A stretch of DNA of 14,874 bases from an uncultured Clostridia bacterium (GTDB taxonomy: Bacteria; Bacillota; Clostridia; TANB77; CAG-508). Of the stretch, positions 7,057 to 13,971 are shown piece by piece. The stretch's first letter is position 1; each line of letters opens with the position of its first letter. The stretch lies in the NCBI GenBank assembly GCA_947599995.1, contig CANQFW010000028.1, forward strand, positions 1-14,874, read 5' to 3'. The notes under the pieces were generated by a model. That model saw only the letters and a program-made list of their open reading frames with translations. It did no database searches and was not told where the DNA came from. The position numbers and the translations under genes were made by a program.

Positions 7057-7950
7057 ATGATTATGGAAAAAATAAAATTTCAAGATGCTGGGTTTCCTGA
7101 AAAATTAAGAAATATTAAAAATCCTCCCAGTGAAATATATGTAGAAGGAAATAAGAAAATTTTAAATAATAATTTAATAGCTGTTATAGGTTCAAGAAAC
7201 AATACTGAGTATGGAAAAAAGTGGTGCGAAAAATTTTGTAAGGATCTACTTAATTTTAATTTAAATATAATAAGTGGAATGGCGGTAGGAATTGATTCTA
7301 TTGCTCATAATACATCTATTATGGCAGATGTTCCAACTGTTGCAGTTTTGCCAAGTGGATTAAATAACATTTATCCTATAGAAAATATAGAATTATATAA
7401 CAGAATAATTTCAAAAGGTGGAGTTGTAATTTCAGAATATGAACCAAAATCAAAAGCATCATCTAATAAATTTATTGAAAGGAATAGAATAGTTGCAGGG
7501 CTTTCAATTGGAGTTTTGGTTGTGGAGGCAGCACATAGAAGTGGCACAAGTATAACTGCAGGAATTGCCAAGAGCCAAAAAAAACCAGTATTTTGCATAC
7601 CAGGGAATTTAGAAAATTCCAAAAGTACTGGTACTAATAGATTAATTCGAGATGGAGCAATTCTTGTCACAGGTGTTGATGATATTATCAGTAAATATGA
7701 TTTTTTGTATAAGTGTAAGGAAAATAAAGGTTTTAAACTAAAAGAGGAAAACGATACAAAAGTACAAAGTGAAATAATAGATGAAAGGTATAGAGCAATA
7801 TATGAGTTAATCCCAAAAGAAGGGATTAATGTAAATGATATTGCTTCTTTAAACAATTTAAATTTATCAGAAGTTATGGAGAATATTACTATGTTAGAAT
7901 TAATGGGGAAAATAAAAAGAAAGGCTGGTAATAAATATAGTAGAACATAA
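7057..7950 (+). CDS. dprA: DprA/Smf DNA-processing protein, without N-terminal SAM domain
   Basis: DprA binds incoming single-stranded DNA and loads RecA during natural transformation. The Rossmann-like core is complete: AVIGSRNNTEYG, ISGMAVGIDSIAHN, AVLPSGLNNIYP, KFIERNRIVAGLS, VVEAAHRSGTSITAG and PGNLENSKSTGTNRLI. A C-terminal winged-helix segment follows (RYRAIYELIPKEGINVNDIASL to KRKAGNKYSRT). The chosen start (MIMEKIKFQD) has AAAAAGG 6 bases upstream; an in-frame ATG at 7027 lacks a ribosome site and the one at 7063 is also possible. The product is about 297 residues, shorter than the roughly 360 of Streptococcus DprA, because the N-terminal SAM-like helical domain is missing; shorter DprA proteins are known in other bacteria. 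It follows comM by about 70 bp and overlaps yraN by 14 bp, indicating one operon. Confidence 0.92.
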   Translation: MIMEKIKFQDAGFPEKLRNIKNPPSEIYVEGNKKILNNNLIAVIGSRNNTEYGKKWCEKFCKDLLNFNLNIISGMAVGIDSIAHNTSIMADVPTVAVLPSGLNNIYPIENIELYNRIISKGGVVISEYEPKSKASSNKFIERNRIVAGLSIGVLVVEAAHRSGTSITAGIAKSQKKPVFCIPGNLENSKSTGTNRLIRDGAILVTGVDDIISKYDFLYKCKENKGFKLKEENDTKVQSEIIDERYRAIYELIPKEGINVNDIASLNNLNLSEVMENITMLELMGKIKRKAGNKYSRT

Positions 7951-8320
7951 GGAAAAAGAAAAACCACAATTCCAAAAATTTGGAATAATAGGTGAAGAAT
8001 TAGCTGCAAACTACTTAAAACAAATTGGTTTTAAAATAATAGAAAGAAATTTTATGTGTAGGCAAGGGGAAATAGACATTATTGCAAAAGATATGGATGA
8101 ATACGTTTTTATAGAGGTTAAGACAAGGAGTAGTGCGTGCTATGGACGACCTTCGGAAGCTGTAAATAGTTTTAAGAAAAAACATATATTAAAATGTACA
8201 AAATATTATATGTATCTAAATAAATTAGAAAATGAATTTATCAGATTTGATGTTATTGAGGTGTATTTATTTAATCATAAGTATAAAATTAATCATTTGA
8301 AGCAGATTGATATAAATTAG
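7937..8320 (+). CDS. yraN: YraN/UPF0102 family nuclease-fold protein, non-canonical start
   Basis: YraN proteins have a restriction-endonuclease-like fold and occur beside dprA/comM or ribonuclease HII genes; their substrate is unsettled. The family motifs are present: FGIIGEELAANYLKQIGFKIIERNF, RQGEIDIIAKD, YVFIEVKTR (catalytic-type D/E-xK core) and RFDVIEV. The only ATG in frame (8054) lies after the first 39 residues of the domain and would remove the conserved GEELAANYL helix. Reading upstream, the frame is open back to a stop before 7919, with no ATG, GTG or TTG; the best candidate is ATA at 7937 (ATA GTA GAA CAT), 12 bases after AAAGG at 7920-7924, giving 127 residues, a normal length. 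Either ATA is used or an ATG has changed to ATA. It overlaps the end of dprA. Confidence 0.8.
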   Translation: MVEHKEKEKPQFQKFGIIGEELAANYLKQIGFKIIERNFMCRQGEIDIIAKDMDEYVFIEVKTRSSACYGRPSEAVNSFKKKHILKCTKYYMYLNKLENEFIRFDVIEVYLFNHKYKINHLKQIDIN

Positions 8321-8396
8321 GTTAATATATTTAGATTAGTGTTTAAATTTCTTTAGCAAGTAAAAGTTCAACTAACAGAAAATACATAAAATTTAT

Positions 8397-8425
8397 TTGT
8401 AATATTTATATTTTTGTTGTAAAAT
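8397..8425 (+). promoter_or_regulatory. Possible rsmA promoter
   Basis: TTGTAA (8397-8402) and TAAAAT (8420-8425) are separated by 17 bp; the start would be near 8432, just ahead of the ribosome site. The surrounding DNA is very AT-rich, so chance matches are likely. Confidence 0.35.
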
Positions 8426-8444
8426 ATCAATAGAGGTGTAAACA

Positions 8445-9305
8445 ATGGTTTTAGAAGAAACGAAATTTTTAATGAAAAAGTACAACATAAAAGCTAATAA
8501 AAGTTTAGGACAAAATTTTTTAATAGATGATGAAGTTATACAAAATATAGTAAATGGTGCGGAAGTTGAAAAAGATGACATTGTAATAGAAATTGGTCCT
8601 GGACTTGGTAGTATGACTAAGATTTTATTAGAGAGAGCTCGAAAGGTTATATGCATAGAATTAGATCAAAAAATGATTAAAATTTTACATGACAGATTTA
8701 TTGCATATAACAATATAGAATTGATAAATGATGATGTCTTGAAAATAGATTTAGATAAATTAATAGAAGATCAGTTATCAAGAGAGCAAAACATCAGACA
8801 TGTAAAAGTTGTGGCAAATCTACCATATTATATAACTACTCCAATAATTATGAAATTAATAGAAAGCAATTTAAAAATAGAAAGTATTACAGTAATGATA
8901 CAAAAAGAGGTTGCGGATAGACTAATTGAAATTCCTTCTGGTAAAAATACAGGGGCAATAACATATACTGTATATTATTATTGTGAGTCGGAGAGTATTG
9001 GAATGGTAGATAAATCATCTTTTATTCCAATGCCAGAAGTTACGTCAGAGATTATTAGATTAAAATTGAGAAAAGAGCCCAAGGTTAAGGTAAAAGATGA
9101 AAAAGTCTTTTTTAATATTATAAAAAGCGCATATATGCAAAGAAGGAAAACTCTTTTAAATTCATTAACGAACATGGGAGTGTGCAAAAATAAAGAAGAA
9201 GCGGCAAATATGCTTGAAAAAATGGGAATACCAGTTGATATAAGGCCTGAAAAACTTACTATAGAAGATTTTGCAAAAATTGCAGATTATTTAGTTAATT
9301 TATAA
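8445..9305 (+). CDS. rsmA: 16S rRNA (adenine(1518)-N6/adenine(1519)-N6)-dimethyltransferase
   Basis: RsmA (KsgA) uses S-adenosylmethionine to dimethylate two adenines in the 3' terminal hairpin of 16S rRNA during late 30S assembly. The 286 residues show the N-terminal KANKSLGQNFLID, the SAM-binding motif I VIEIGPGLGSMT (48-58), the acidic IELD (71-74), NDDVLKID (95-102), the target-adenine motif NLPYYI (125-130) and the C-terminal RRKTLLNSL segment. The length is typical. The start ATG follows AGAGGTG by 6 bases. It is separated from yraN by 124 bp with a possible promoter, so it may be its own unit; no clear terminator is seen behind it. Confidence 0.96.
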   Translation: MVLEETKFLMKKYNIKANKSLGQNFLIDDEVIQNIVNGAEVEKDDIVIEIGPGLGSMTKILLERARKVICIELDQKMIKILHDRFIAYNNIELINDDVLKIDLDKLIEDQLSREQNIRHVKVVANLPYYITTPIIMKLIESNLKIESITVMIQKEVADRLIEIPSGKNTGAITYTVYYYCESESIGMVDKSSFIPMPEVTSEIIRLKLRKEPKVKVKDEKVFFNIIKSAYMQRRKTLLNSLTNMGVCKNKEEAANMLEKMGIPVDIRPEKLTIEDFAKIADYLVNL

Positions 9306-9381
9306 TATATTTATGTTACATTTGCTTATTTATAATATACTACATTTTAAGTTTAATATTTTAATATTTTTATATAAATTG

Positions 9382-9448
9382 TTGACAGGTAATAGTAGAA
9401 AATAATTTTATAAAAACTATTTCTTTTTTATAAGATTCATGTTATAAT
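9382..9448 (+). promoter_or_regulatory. Promoter region of the sortase gene
   Basis: An extended -10 TGTTATAAT (9440-9448) lies 28 bp before the ATG, with an expected start near 9455. A perfect TTGACA (9382-9387) further upstream could pair with TTTTAT at 9406-9411 (18-bp spacing) as a second promoter. The distance from 9382 to 9443 is too long for a single promoter. Confidence 0.4.
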
Positions 9449-9475
9449 AATATTATTAATAATAAAGGAGGAAAT

Positions 9476-10210
9476 ATGAATCAAATTTTAGTTACAGAAA
9501 AGCTTTATATAACTCCAGAATTGAAGAAAAAGAAAAAGATGTACAAAGTAAATTTTATATTATCTATACTAGTAATTATAGTTCTAGCAGTAATATATTT
9601 TTTTACAGAATATAATAGAAATCAAGCGGAAGCATTTTCTCAAGAAATACTTGAGGGAGCAGGAACTGAAGATACAACTACTATAAAAGCAGATAATGAA
9701 GTTTTGATATTAGCGCTAGATTCATATGAGGATAAAACTGTTTCAACAGTAGAAGAAACAAATTATAGTGTAGAAACAACAAGTAGTGGTAAATATGAAG
9801 CACCTAATGGTAAAACGTATAATAAAGTTGGAGAAATTAATATACCATCAATAAATGTTAATTATCCTATTTTGTCTGAGACATCAGATGCGTTACTAAA
9901 GGTTTCAGTTTGTAAATTTTGGGGAGGAGAGCCTAATGAGGTAGGAAACCTATGTATAGCTGGACATAATTATAGAAATAAAAAATTTTTTAGTAAGGTA
10001 ATTAATTTAAAAGAAGGAGATATAATAGAAATTAAGGATTTGAAAGAAAGAACTCTTCAATATGAAGTATATACAACATATACAGTAGATCCAAATGATG
10101 TAAGCTGCACAAGTCAAATTACGAATGGAGAAAAAAGGGTTACATTAATTACATGTACTAACGACAGTAAACAAAGAGTTATAGTTCAAGCAAGAGAAAA
10201 AAAGTTGTAA
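9476..10210 (+). CDS. Membrane-anchored sortase (class D/E-like)
   Basis: Sortases are extracellular cysteine transpeptidases that cut an LPXTG-like signal and attach the protein to the cell wall or to pilin. The 244 residues have a basic cytosolic tail (1-24), one membrane segment (about 25-43), an acidic Ser/Thr-rich linker (50-112) and the sortase beta-barrel from about 117 (GEINIPSINVNYPIL). The catalytic His164 (CIAGHN), Cys227 (TLITC) and Arg234 (SKQRVIV) are all present in the right order and spacing. The ribosome site AAGGAGG is 4 bases before the ATG. The gene stands alone: no pilin or LPXTG protein is in the window, so its substrate must be elsewhere, which fits a housekeeping sortase. 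The exact class is uncertain. Confidence 0.93.
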   Translation: MNQILVTEKLYITPELKKKKKMYKVNFILSILVIIVLAVIYFFTEYNRNQAEAFSQEILEGAGTEDTTTIKADNEVLILALDSYEDKTVSTVEETNYSVETTSSGKYEAPNGKTYNKVGEINIPSINVNYPILSETSDALLKVSVCKFWGGEPNEVGNLCIAGHNYRNKKFFSKVINLKEGDIIEIKDLKERTLQYEVYTTYTVDPNDVSCTSQITNGEKRVTLITCTNDSKQRVIVQAREKKL

Positions 10211-10280
10211 TTATTGCACCAACATTAATTAATAACAAAAGTTTGATTTAAGAAGGAATAGTATATTGTATTATAGGAAC

Positions 10281-10294
10281 ATTCTTATAAGAAT
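10281..10294. repeat. 14-bp perfect palindrome
   Basis: ATTCTTATAAGAAT is a perfect palindrome without a loop, 70 bp behind the sortase stop codon. It is too compact for a hairpin and would suit a dimeric DNA-binding protein, but chance is possible in AT-rich DNA. Confidence 0.35.
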
Positions 10295-10304
10295 TGATAA
10301 AGTC

Positions 10305-10401
10305 TTAAAAAGTATATATTAATATTTTTAGAAATTTAGCTATACCATTAAAAATAATGGAATTATGCCAAACACCTAAGAATATAATATATACTTTTTA
10401 A
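10305..10401. repeat. 97-bp inverted-repeat element between sortase and pflA genes
   Basis: The left arm 10305-10331 pairs with the right arm 10376-10401 over 26 positions with one bulged A (10322) and one G-T pair; both arm ends read TTAAAAAGTATATATT or its complement. The 44-nt interior contains a second hairpin, CCATTA (10345-10350) with TAATGG (10355-10360). It lies in the 225-bp gap between convergent genes, so it may serve as a bidirectional terminator; its length and terminal symmetry would also suit a small non-autonomous mobile element. No coding capacity is seen. Confidence 0.7.
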
Positions 10402-10435
10402 AAATTAGTGATTGTTATAATATAAAAAATGTAAG

Positions 10436-11167
10436 CTAATTAATATTTAAAATTTTTTTTGCTTTTGCTATATCATCTTCATTTGCTTCACGTACATTGT
10501 CAAGTTCATATTTTAAATTCATTTCTTGCCATTTATATTTTCCCATATTATGATAGGGAAGAAGTTCAATTTTTTCAACATTTTTTAGTTTTGAAATAAA
10601 AGTTTTTAATTTCAATAAATCTTCTGTACTATCTGTATAACCTGGAATTAATACTTGTCTTATCCATACAGGCTTATTTATATTATTTAAATATTTTGCA
10701 AATTCTAGTTCTTTTTCATTAGAGAAACCAACTAAATCTTTACACTTTTTGGAATCGATGTGTTTTATGTCTAATAAAAATAAATCAGTTAAATCAATTA
10801 ATTCCTTTATTTTAGGCGTAAGAGCTACCATTCCAGATGTATCAATACATGTATGAATATTTTGTTTTTTTAGTTTTTTAAAAAGATTAATTAAAAATTC
10901 ACATTGTAGTAAAGGTTCACCACCAGTTGCAGTAAAACCACCATTTCTAATATAATTTTTATATCTTAAAACTTTTTCAAAAATATCATCTAAAGATTTG
11001 TAAGAACCTCCACTTATGTCCCAAGTATCACGGTTATGACAATACTTACATTTTAGAGCACATCCTTGAAAAAAAAGTACAAATCTAATTCCAGGACCAT
11101 CAACTGTACCAAATGATTCAACAGAATGTACTTTTGCAAAATAACGCATATCTAAATCATTATTCAT
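10436..11167 (-). CDS. pflA: Pyruvate formate-lyase activating enzyme (radical SAM)
   Basis: PflA uses a [4Fe-4S] cluster and S-adenosylmethionine to abstract hydrogen from the C-terminal glycine of PflB, generating the glycyl radical. The 243 residues contain the N-terminal SVESFGTVDGPGIRFVLFFQGC, the cluster motif Cys36-x3-Cys40-x2-Cys43 (CALKCKYC), the SAM-binding GGEPLLQ (81-87), DTSG, LLDIKHID, WIRQVLIPG and the C-terminal LLPYHNMGKYKWQ. Length and order are those of PflA rather than of the longer glycyl-radical activases with extra ferredoxin domains. The start ATG is preceded by GAAAGTGAG. It lies 173 bp downstream of pflB on the same strand, behind four stem-loops that could lower its expression relative to pflB. 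Confidence 0.96.
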   Translation of the reverse strand: MNNDLDMRYFAKVHSVESFGTVDGPGIRFVLFFQGCALKCKYCHNRDTWDISGGSYKSLDDIFEKVLRYKNYIRNGGFTATGGEPLLQCEFLINLFKKLKKQNIHTCIDTSGMVALTPKIKELIDLTDLFLLDIKHIDSKKCKDLVGFSNEKELEFAKYLNNINKPVWIRQVLIPGYTDSTEDLLKLKTFISKLKNVEKIELLPYHNMGKYKWQEMNLKYELDNVREANEDDIAKAKKILNIN

Positions 11168-11194
11168 AAAAACTCACTTTCTTATAAAAGACTA

Positions 11195-11328
11195 GCCCTA
11201 AAATATTATTTTAGGGCAGTATATTTTTTTATACTCTCGGAAAGTCATCGTTAAAAACGATAAACTTGACGTAGAGGAGAAATATGCGAACGTTACAAAT
11301 TCTAAAAGCAATGCTTTGTAGAATTTGT
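11195..11328 (-). other. Four consecutive stem-loops between pflB and pflA
   Basis: In order of minus-strand transcription: (a) 11295-11328, ACAAATTCTA/TAGAATTTGT plus inner AAAGC/GCTTT with one bulged base and a 3-nt loop; (b) 11247-11261, ATCGTT/AACGAT with a 3-nt loop, enclosed by GTC/GAC at 11244-11246 and 11268-11270; (c) 11218-11235, AGTATA/TATACT; (d) 11195-11217, a perfect 10-bp stem GCCCTAAAAT/ATTTTAGGGC with loop ATT. None is followed by a proper T run on the minus strand, so partial termination, RNA processing or protection of the abundant pflB message are all possible. Confidence 0.65.
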
Positions 11329-11340
11329 TAGTCCGTTTTT

Positions 11341-13578
11341 TTATATTCTTTCATGAATAGTCCTATTAATAACATCTAATTGTTGTTCATGTGTTAGACT
11401 TGTGAATTTTACAGCATATCCGGAAACACGAATTGTAAGTTGAGGATACTTTTCAGGATGTTCCATTGCGTCTTGTAATAGAGCTCTATCAAATACGTTT
11501 ACATTTATATGGTGTCCTGTTTGTGCAAAGTATCCATCTAGCATATTTACTAGGTTTGTAATTTTTTCGTCATCAGTCTTTCCAAGAGTTCCTGGAGTGA
11601 TAGAGAATGTGTATGAAATACCATCCTCAGCTGCATCAAATGGAAGTTTTGCAACAGAATTCATAACAGCGAGTGCACCGTTTGTATCACGTCCATGAAG
11701 TGGATTTGCACCTGGGCCAAATGGAGCGCCCGCTGGTCTACCATCTGGAGTGTTTCCAGTTGCTTTTCCATATACTACATTTGATGTTATAGTAAGGATT
11801 GATAAAGTGTGTTTAGAATTTTTATAAGTTGGATGTTTACGAAGTTTTTCTATAAATCTTTTAACAATATCTACAGCGATTTGATCAACACGGTCATCAT
11901 CATTACCAAATTTAGGAAAGTCACCTTCAACCTCATAGTTTATTGCTATGTTATTCTCGTCACGAATAACTTTGACTTTTGCATATTTTATTGCAGAAAG
12001 TGAGTCTGCAGCAACTGAAAGTCCTGCAATACCGCATGCCATTGTTTGGAATACGTCTTTATCGTGAAGAGCCATTTCTATTGCTTCATAAGAGTATTTG
12101 TCATGCATATAATGTATTGCATTTAATGCTTTTATATAAATTTTTGCAACATATTCCATCATTTGATCATATTTTTCCATAACTTCATCATAGTCTAAAT
12201 ATTCAGAAGTAATTGGAGCGTATTTTGGCGTTACTTGTTTTTTACTTATTTCATCTACACCACCATTAATTGCATAAAGTAGAGTTTTTGCAAGGTTTGC
12301 ACGTGCACCGAAGAACTGCATTTGCTTTCCAATTCTCATAGGAGATACACAGCATGCTATACCATAATCATCTCCTAAAGAAATTCTCATTAAATCGTCA
12401 TTTTCATATTGAATTGCAGAGGTTTTTATAGAAAGACCTGTTACAAACCTTTTAAATCCTTCAGGAAGTCTTGTAGACCATAAAACTGTTAAGTTTGGCT
12501 CTGGAGCAGGACCTAAGTCAACTAAGGAATTCAAAAGTCTAAATGAATTTTTTGTGACTAAAGTTCTTCCATCAATTCCCATACCACCAATACTTTCTGT
12601 AACCCAAACAGGATCCCCTGAGAAAAGTTCATTGTATTCTGGAGTACGAAGGAATCTTACTAAACGCAATTTCATAACAAAGTGGTCCATTAGTTCTTGA
12701 GCTTCAGATTCCGTTAGAGTACCATTATCTAAATCCCTTTGAATATATATATCTAAGAAAGTAGAAGTTCTACCTAAGCTCATTGCAGCACCATTTTGGT
12801 CCTTTATTGCAGCTAGGTATCCAAAATATAACCATTGAATAGCTTCTTTAGCATTTGTAGCTGGCATAGATATATCGAAACCGTATTTTTGAGCCATAAC
12901 CTTTAATTCATTTAAAGCAGAAATCTGTTCACTTATTTCTTCACGGTGTCTAATAACGTCTTCTGTGAATGAATCAAAATCTAGTTCCATAAGCTCATGT
13001 TTCTTTTCTTCTATTAAATAGTCTACACCATAAAGAGCAACTCTTCTATAGTCTCCTATGATACGTCCACGACCATATCCATCAGGAAGACCTGTTAGTA
13101 ACTTATTTGATCTTGCAGCTCTTACGTCTGGAGTGTATACTGAAAATACTCCATCATTATGAGTTTTTCTTACAGTGTGAAAAATTTTATCAATATCTGG
13201 GTCAACCTCTCTTCCATATGCTTGGCAAGATTTTTCTACAATTTTTATTCCACCAAATGGCATTATTGCTCTTTTTAAAGGACTGTCTGTTTGAAGTCCT
13301 ACTATTTCTTCTAAGTCTTTATCAATATAGCCAGCATCATGTGCAGATACTGTTGATATTGTTTTGGTATCTATATCTAAAACTCCTCCTGGAGCTGATT
13401 TTTCTTTTTGATATAAATCTAAAACTTTATCCCATAGTTTCTTCGTTTTTTCTGTAACTTCAGCTAAAAAGCTTGAATCACCTTCATAAGGAGTATAGTT
13501 CTTTTGAATAAAATCTCTTACATTAATTTCAGTTTGCCAATCACCTGATGTAAAGTTTTTCCATGCATCAAATTTCAT
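11341..13578 (-). CDS. pflB: Pyruvate formate-lyase (formate C-acetyltransferase)
   Basis: PflB converts pyruvate and CoA to acetyl-CoA and formate in anaerobic fermentation. The 745 residues are of standard length. The adjacent catalytic cysteines Cys409-Cys410 (YGIACCVSPM) and the glycyl-radical loop with Gly720 (RVSGYAVKF) near the C-terminus are present, as are GLPDGYGRGRIIGDYRRVALYGVDYLIEE-type PFL signatures (no di-cysteine-lacking relative such as a diol dehydratase or choline lyase). The start is well supported by AAAGGATGA 9 bases before the ATG. It is oxygen-sensitive in its activated form, which supports an anaerobic host. pflA follows on the same strand. The leader is about 70 nt and does not contain a recognisable ZTP (pfl motif) riboswitch. 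Confidence 0.98.
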   Translation of the reverse strand: MKFDAWKNFTSGDWQTEINVRDFIQKNYTPYEGDSSFLAEVTEKTKKLWDKVLDLYQKEKSAPGGVLDIDTKTISTVSAHDAGYIDKDLEEIVGLQTDSPLKRAIMPFGGIKIVEKSCQAYGREVDPDIDKIFHTVRKTHNDGVFSVYTPDVRAARSNKLLTGLPDGYGRGRIIGDYRRVALYGVDYLIEEKKHELMELDFDSFTEDVIRHREEISEQISALNELKVMAQKYGFDISMPATNAKEAIQWLYFGYLAAIKDQNGAAMSLGRTSTFLDIYIQRDLDNGTLTESEAQELMDHFVMKLRLVRFLRTPEYNELFSGDPVWVTESIGGMGIDGRTLVTKNSFRLLNSLVDLGPAPEPNLTVLWSTRLPEGFKRFVTGLSIKTSAIQYENDDLMRISLGDDYGIACCVSPMRIGKQMQFFGARANLAKTLLYAINGGVDEISKKQVTPKYAPITSEYLDYDEVMEKYDQMMEYVAKIYIKALNAIHYMHDKYSYEAIEMALHDKDVFQTMACGIAGLSVAADSLSAIKYAKVKVIRDENNIAINYEVEGDFPKFGNDDDRVDQIAVDIVKRFIEKLRKHPTYKNSKHTLSILTITSNVVYGKATGNTPDGRPAGAPFGPGANPLHGRDTNGALAVMNSVAKLPFDAAEDGISYTFSITPGTLGKTDDEKITNLVNMLDGYFAQTGHHINVNVFDRALLQDAMEHPEKYPQLTIRVSGYAVKFTSLTHEQQLDVINRTIHERI

Positions 13579-13653
13579 TTTTTATATCATCCTTTCTTTA
13601 CTTTTTTTTAGTATTCACATTTTTACCGCAAATTATCATAACATATTAGAAAA

Positions 13654-13662
13654 ATTATATCA
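13654..13662 (-). promoter_or_regulatory. pflB promoter, extended -10
   Basis: On the minus strand TGATATAAT forms an extended -10 box, with an expected start near 13647, about 70 nt before the pflB ATG. The -35 region is only T-rich. No clear FNR- or Rex-type palindrome was found next to it. Confidence 0.4.
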
Positions 13663-13693
13663 AGAAATTTTTCAAAAAAATAATTGATTTTTA

Positions 13694-13722
13694 TTGAAAA
13701 AAAATATATAGTTTAGTATAAT
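13694..13722 (+). promoter_or_regulatory. Promoter of the tRNA-Gly gene
   Basis: TTGAAA (13694-13699) and a perfect TATAAT (13717-13722) are 17 bp apart; the start would be near 13729, 11 nt before the mature tRNA. Confidence 0.65.
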
Positions 13723-13739
13723 ACATAAGTAGGAAATTT

Positions 13740-13813
<74 letters not shown>

Positions 13814-13823
13814 CTCAAGTAAA

Positions 13824-13934
13824 ATCGTCGCACCAGACGATAAATGGTTGTGTTATGGCTTTAGTCATTACAAACCATTATATGCAGATTTATCTGCAAA
13901 ACGATTAAATCAACTGTAAAAGGTTGATTTTTTT
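13824..13934 (+). ncRNA. Candidate structured RNA behind tRNA-Gly
   Basis: Eleven bases after the tRNA begins a row of four hairpins with little unpaired sequence. H1: ATCGTC (13824-13829)/GACGAT (13836-13841). H2: AATGGTT (13843-13849)/AACCATT (13873-13879), continued inward by TGT/ACA and ATGGC/GTCAT around loop TTTA. H3: TGCAGAT/ATCTGCA (13883-13898). H4: the terminator stem. The first arm of H1 could instead pair AATCGT (13823-13828) with ACGATT (13901-13906), closing a junction around H2 and H3, so two folds are possible. No promoter is visible between tRNA and H1, so it is probably the 3' part of the tRNA transcript released by tRNA 3' processing. I recognise no known family; T-box core elements are absent. 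Confidence 0.5.
13909..13934 (+). terminator. Terminator of the tRNA-Gly/structured RNA transcript
   Basis: ATCAAC (13909-13914) pairs with GTTGAT (13923-13928) around an 8-nt loop, followed by seven T (13928-13934). Confidence 0.7.
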
Positions 13935-13971
13935 GATGCCTTTTATTTTGAACGAAAGGATGGTGTGATAG

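Noticed and set aside
11273..11331. Plus-strand mini ORF of 15 codons (MRTLQILKAMLCRIC) with a GAGGAG ribosome-like site, antisense between pflB and pflA
   Set aside because: It consists almost entirely of the strong 11295-11328 hairpin, which explains its sequence better; no convincing plus-strand promoter was found.
13579..13650. Possible ZTP (pfl motif) riboswitch in the pflB leader
   Set aside because: The leader is AT-rich, about 70 nt long, and has neither the conserved G-rich core nor the terminal pseudoknot sequence of that family.
13814..13934. T-box leader for the downstream gene
   Set aside because: No T-box bulge sequence (AGGGTGGNACCGCG-like) is present and the downstream gene is not an amino-acid gene.
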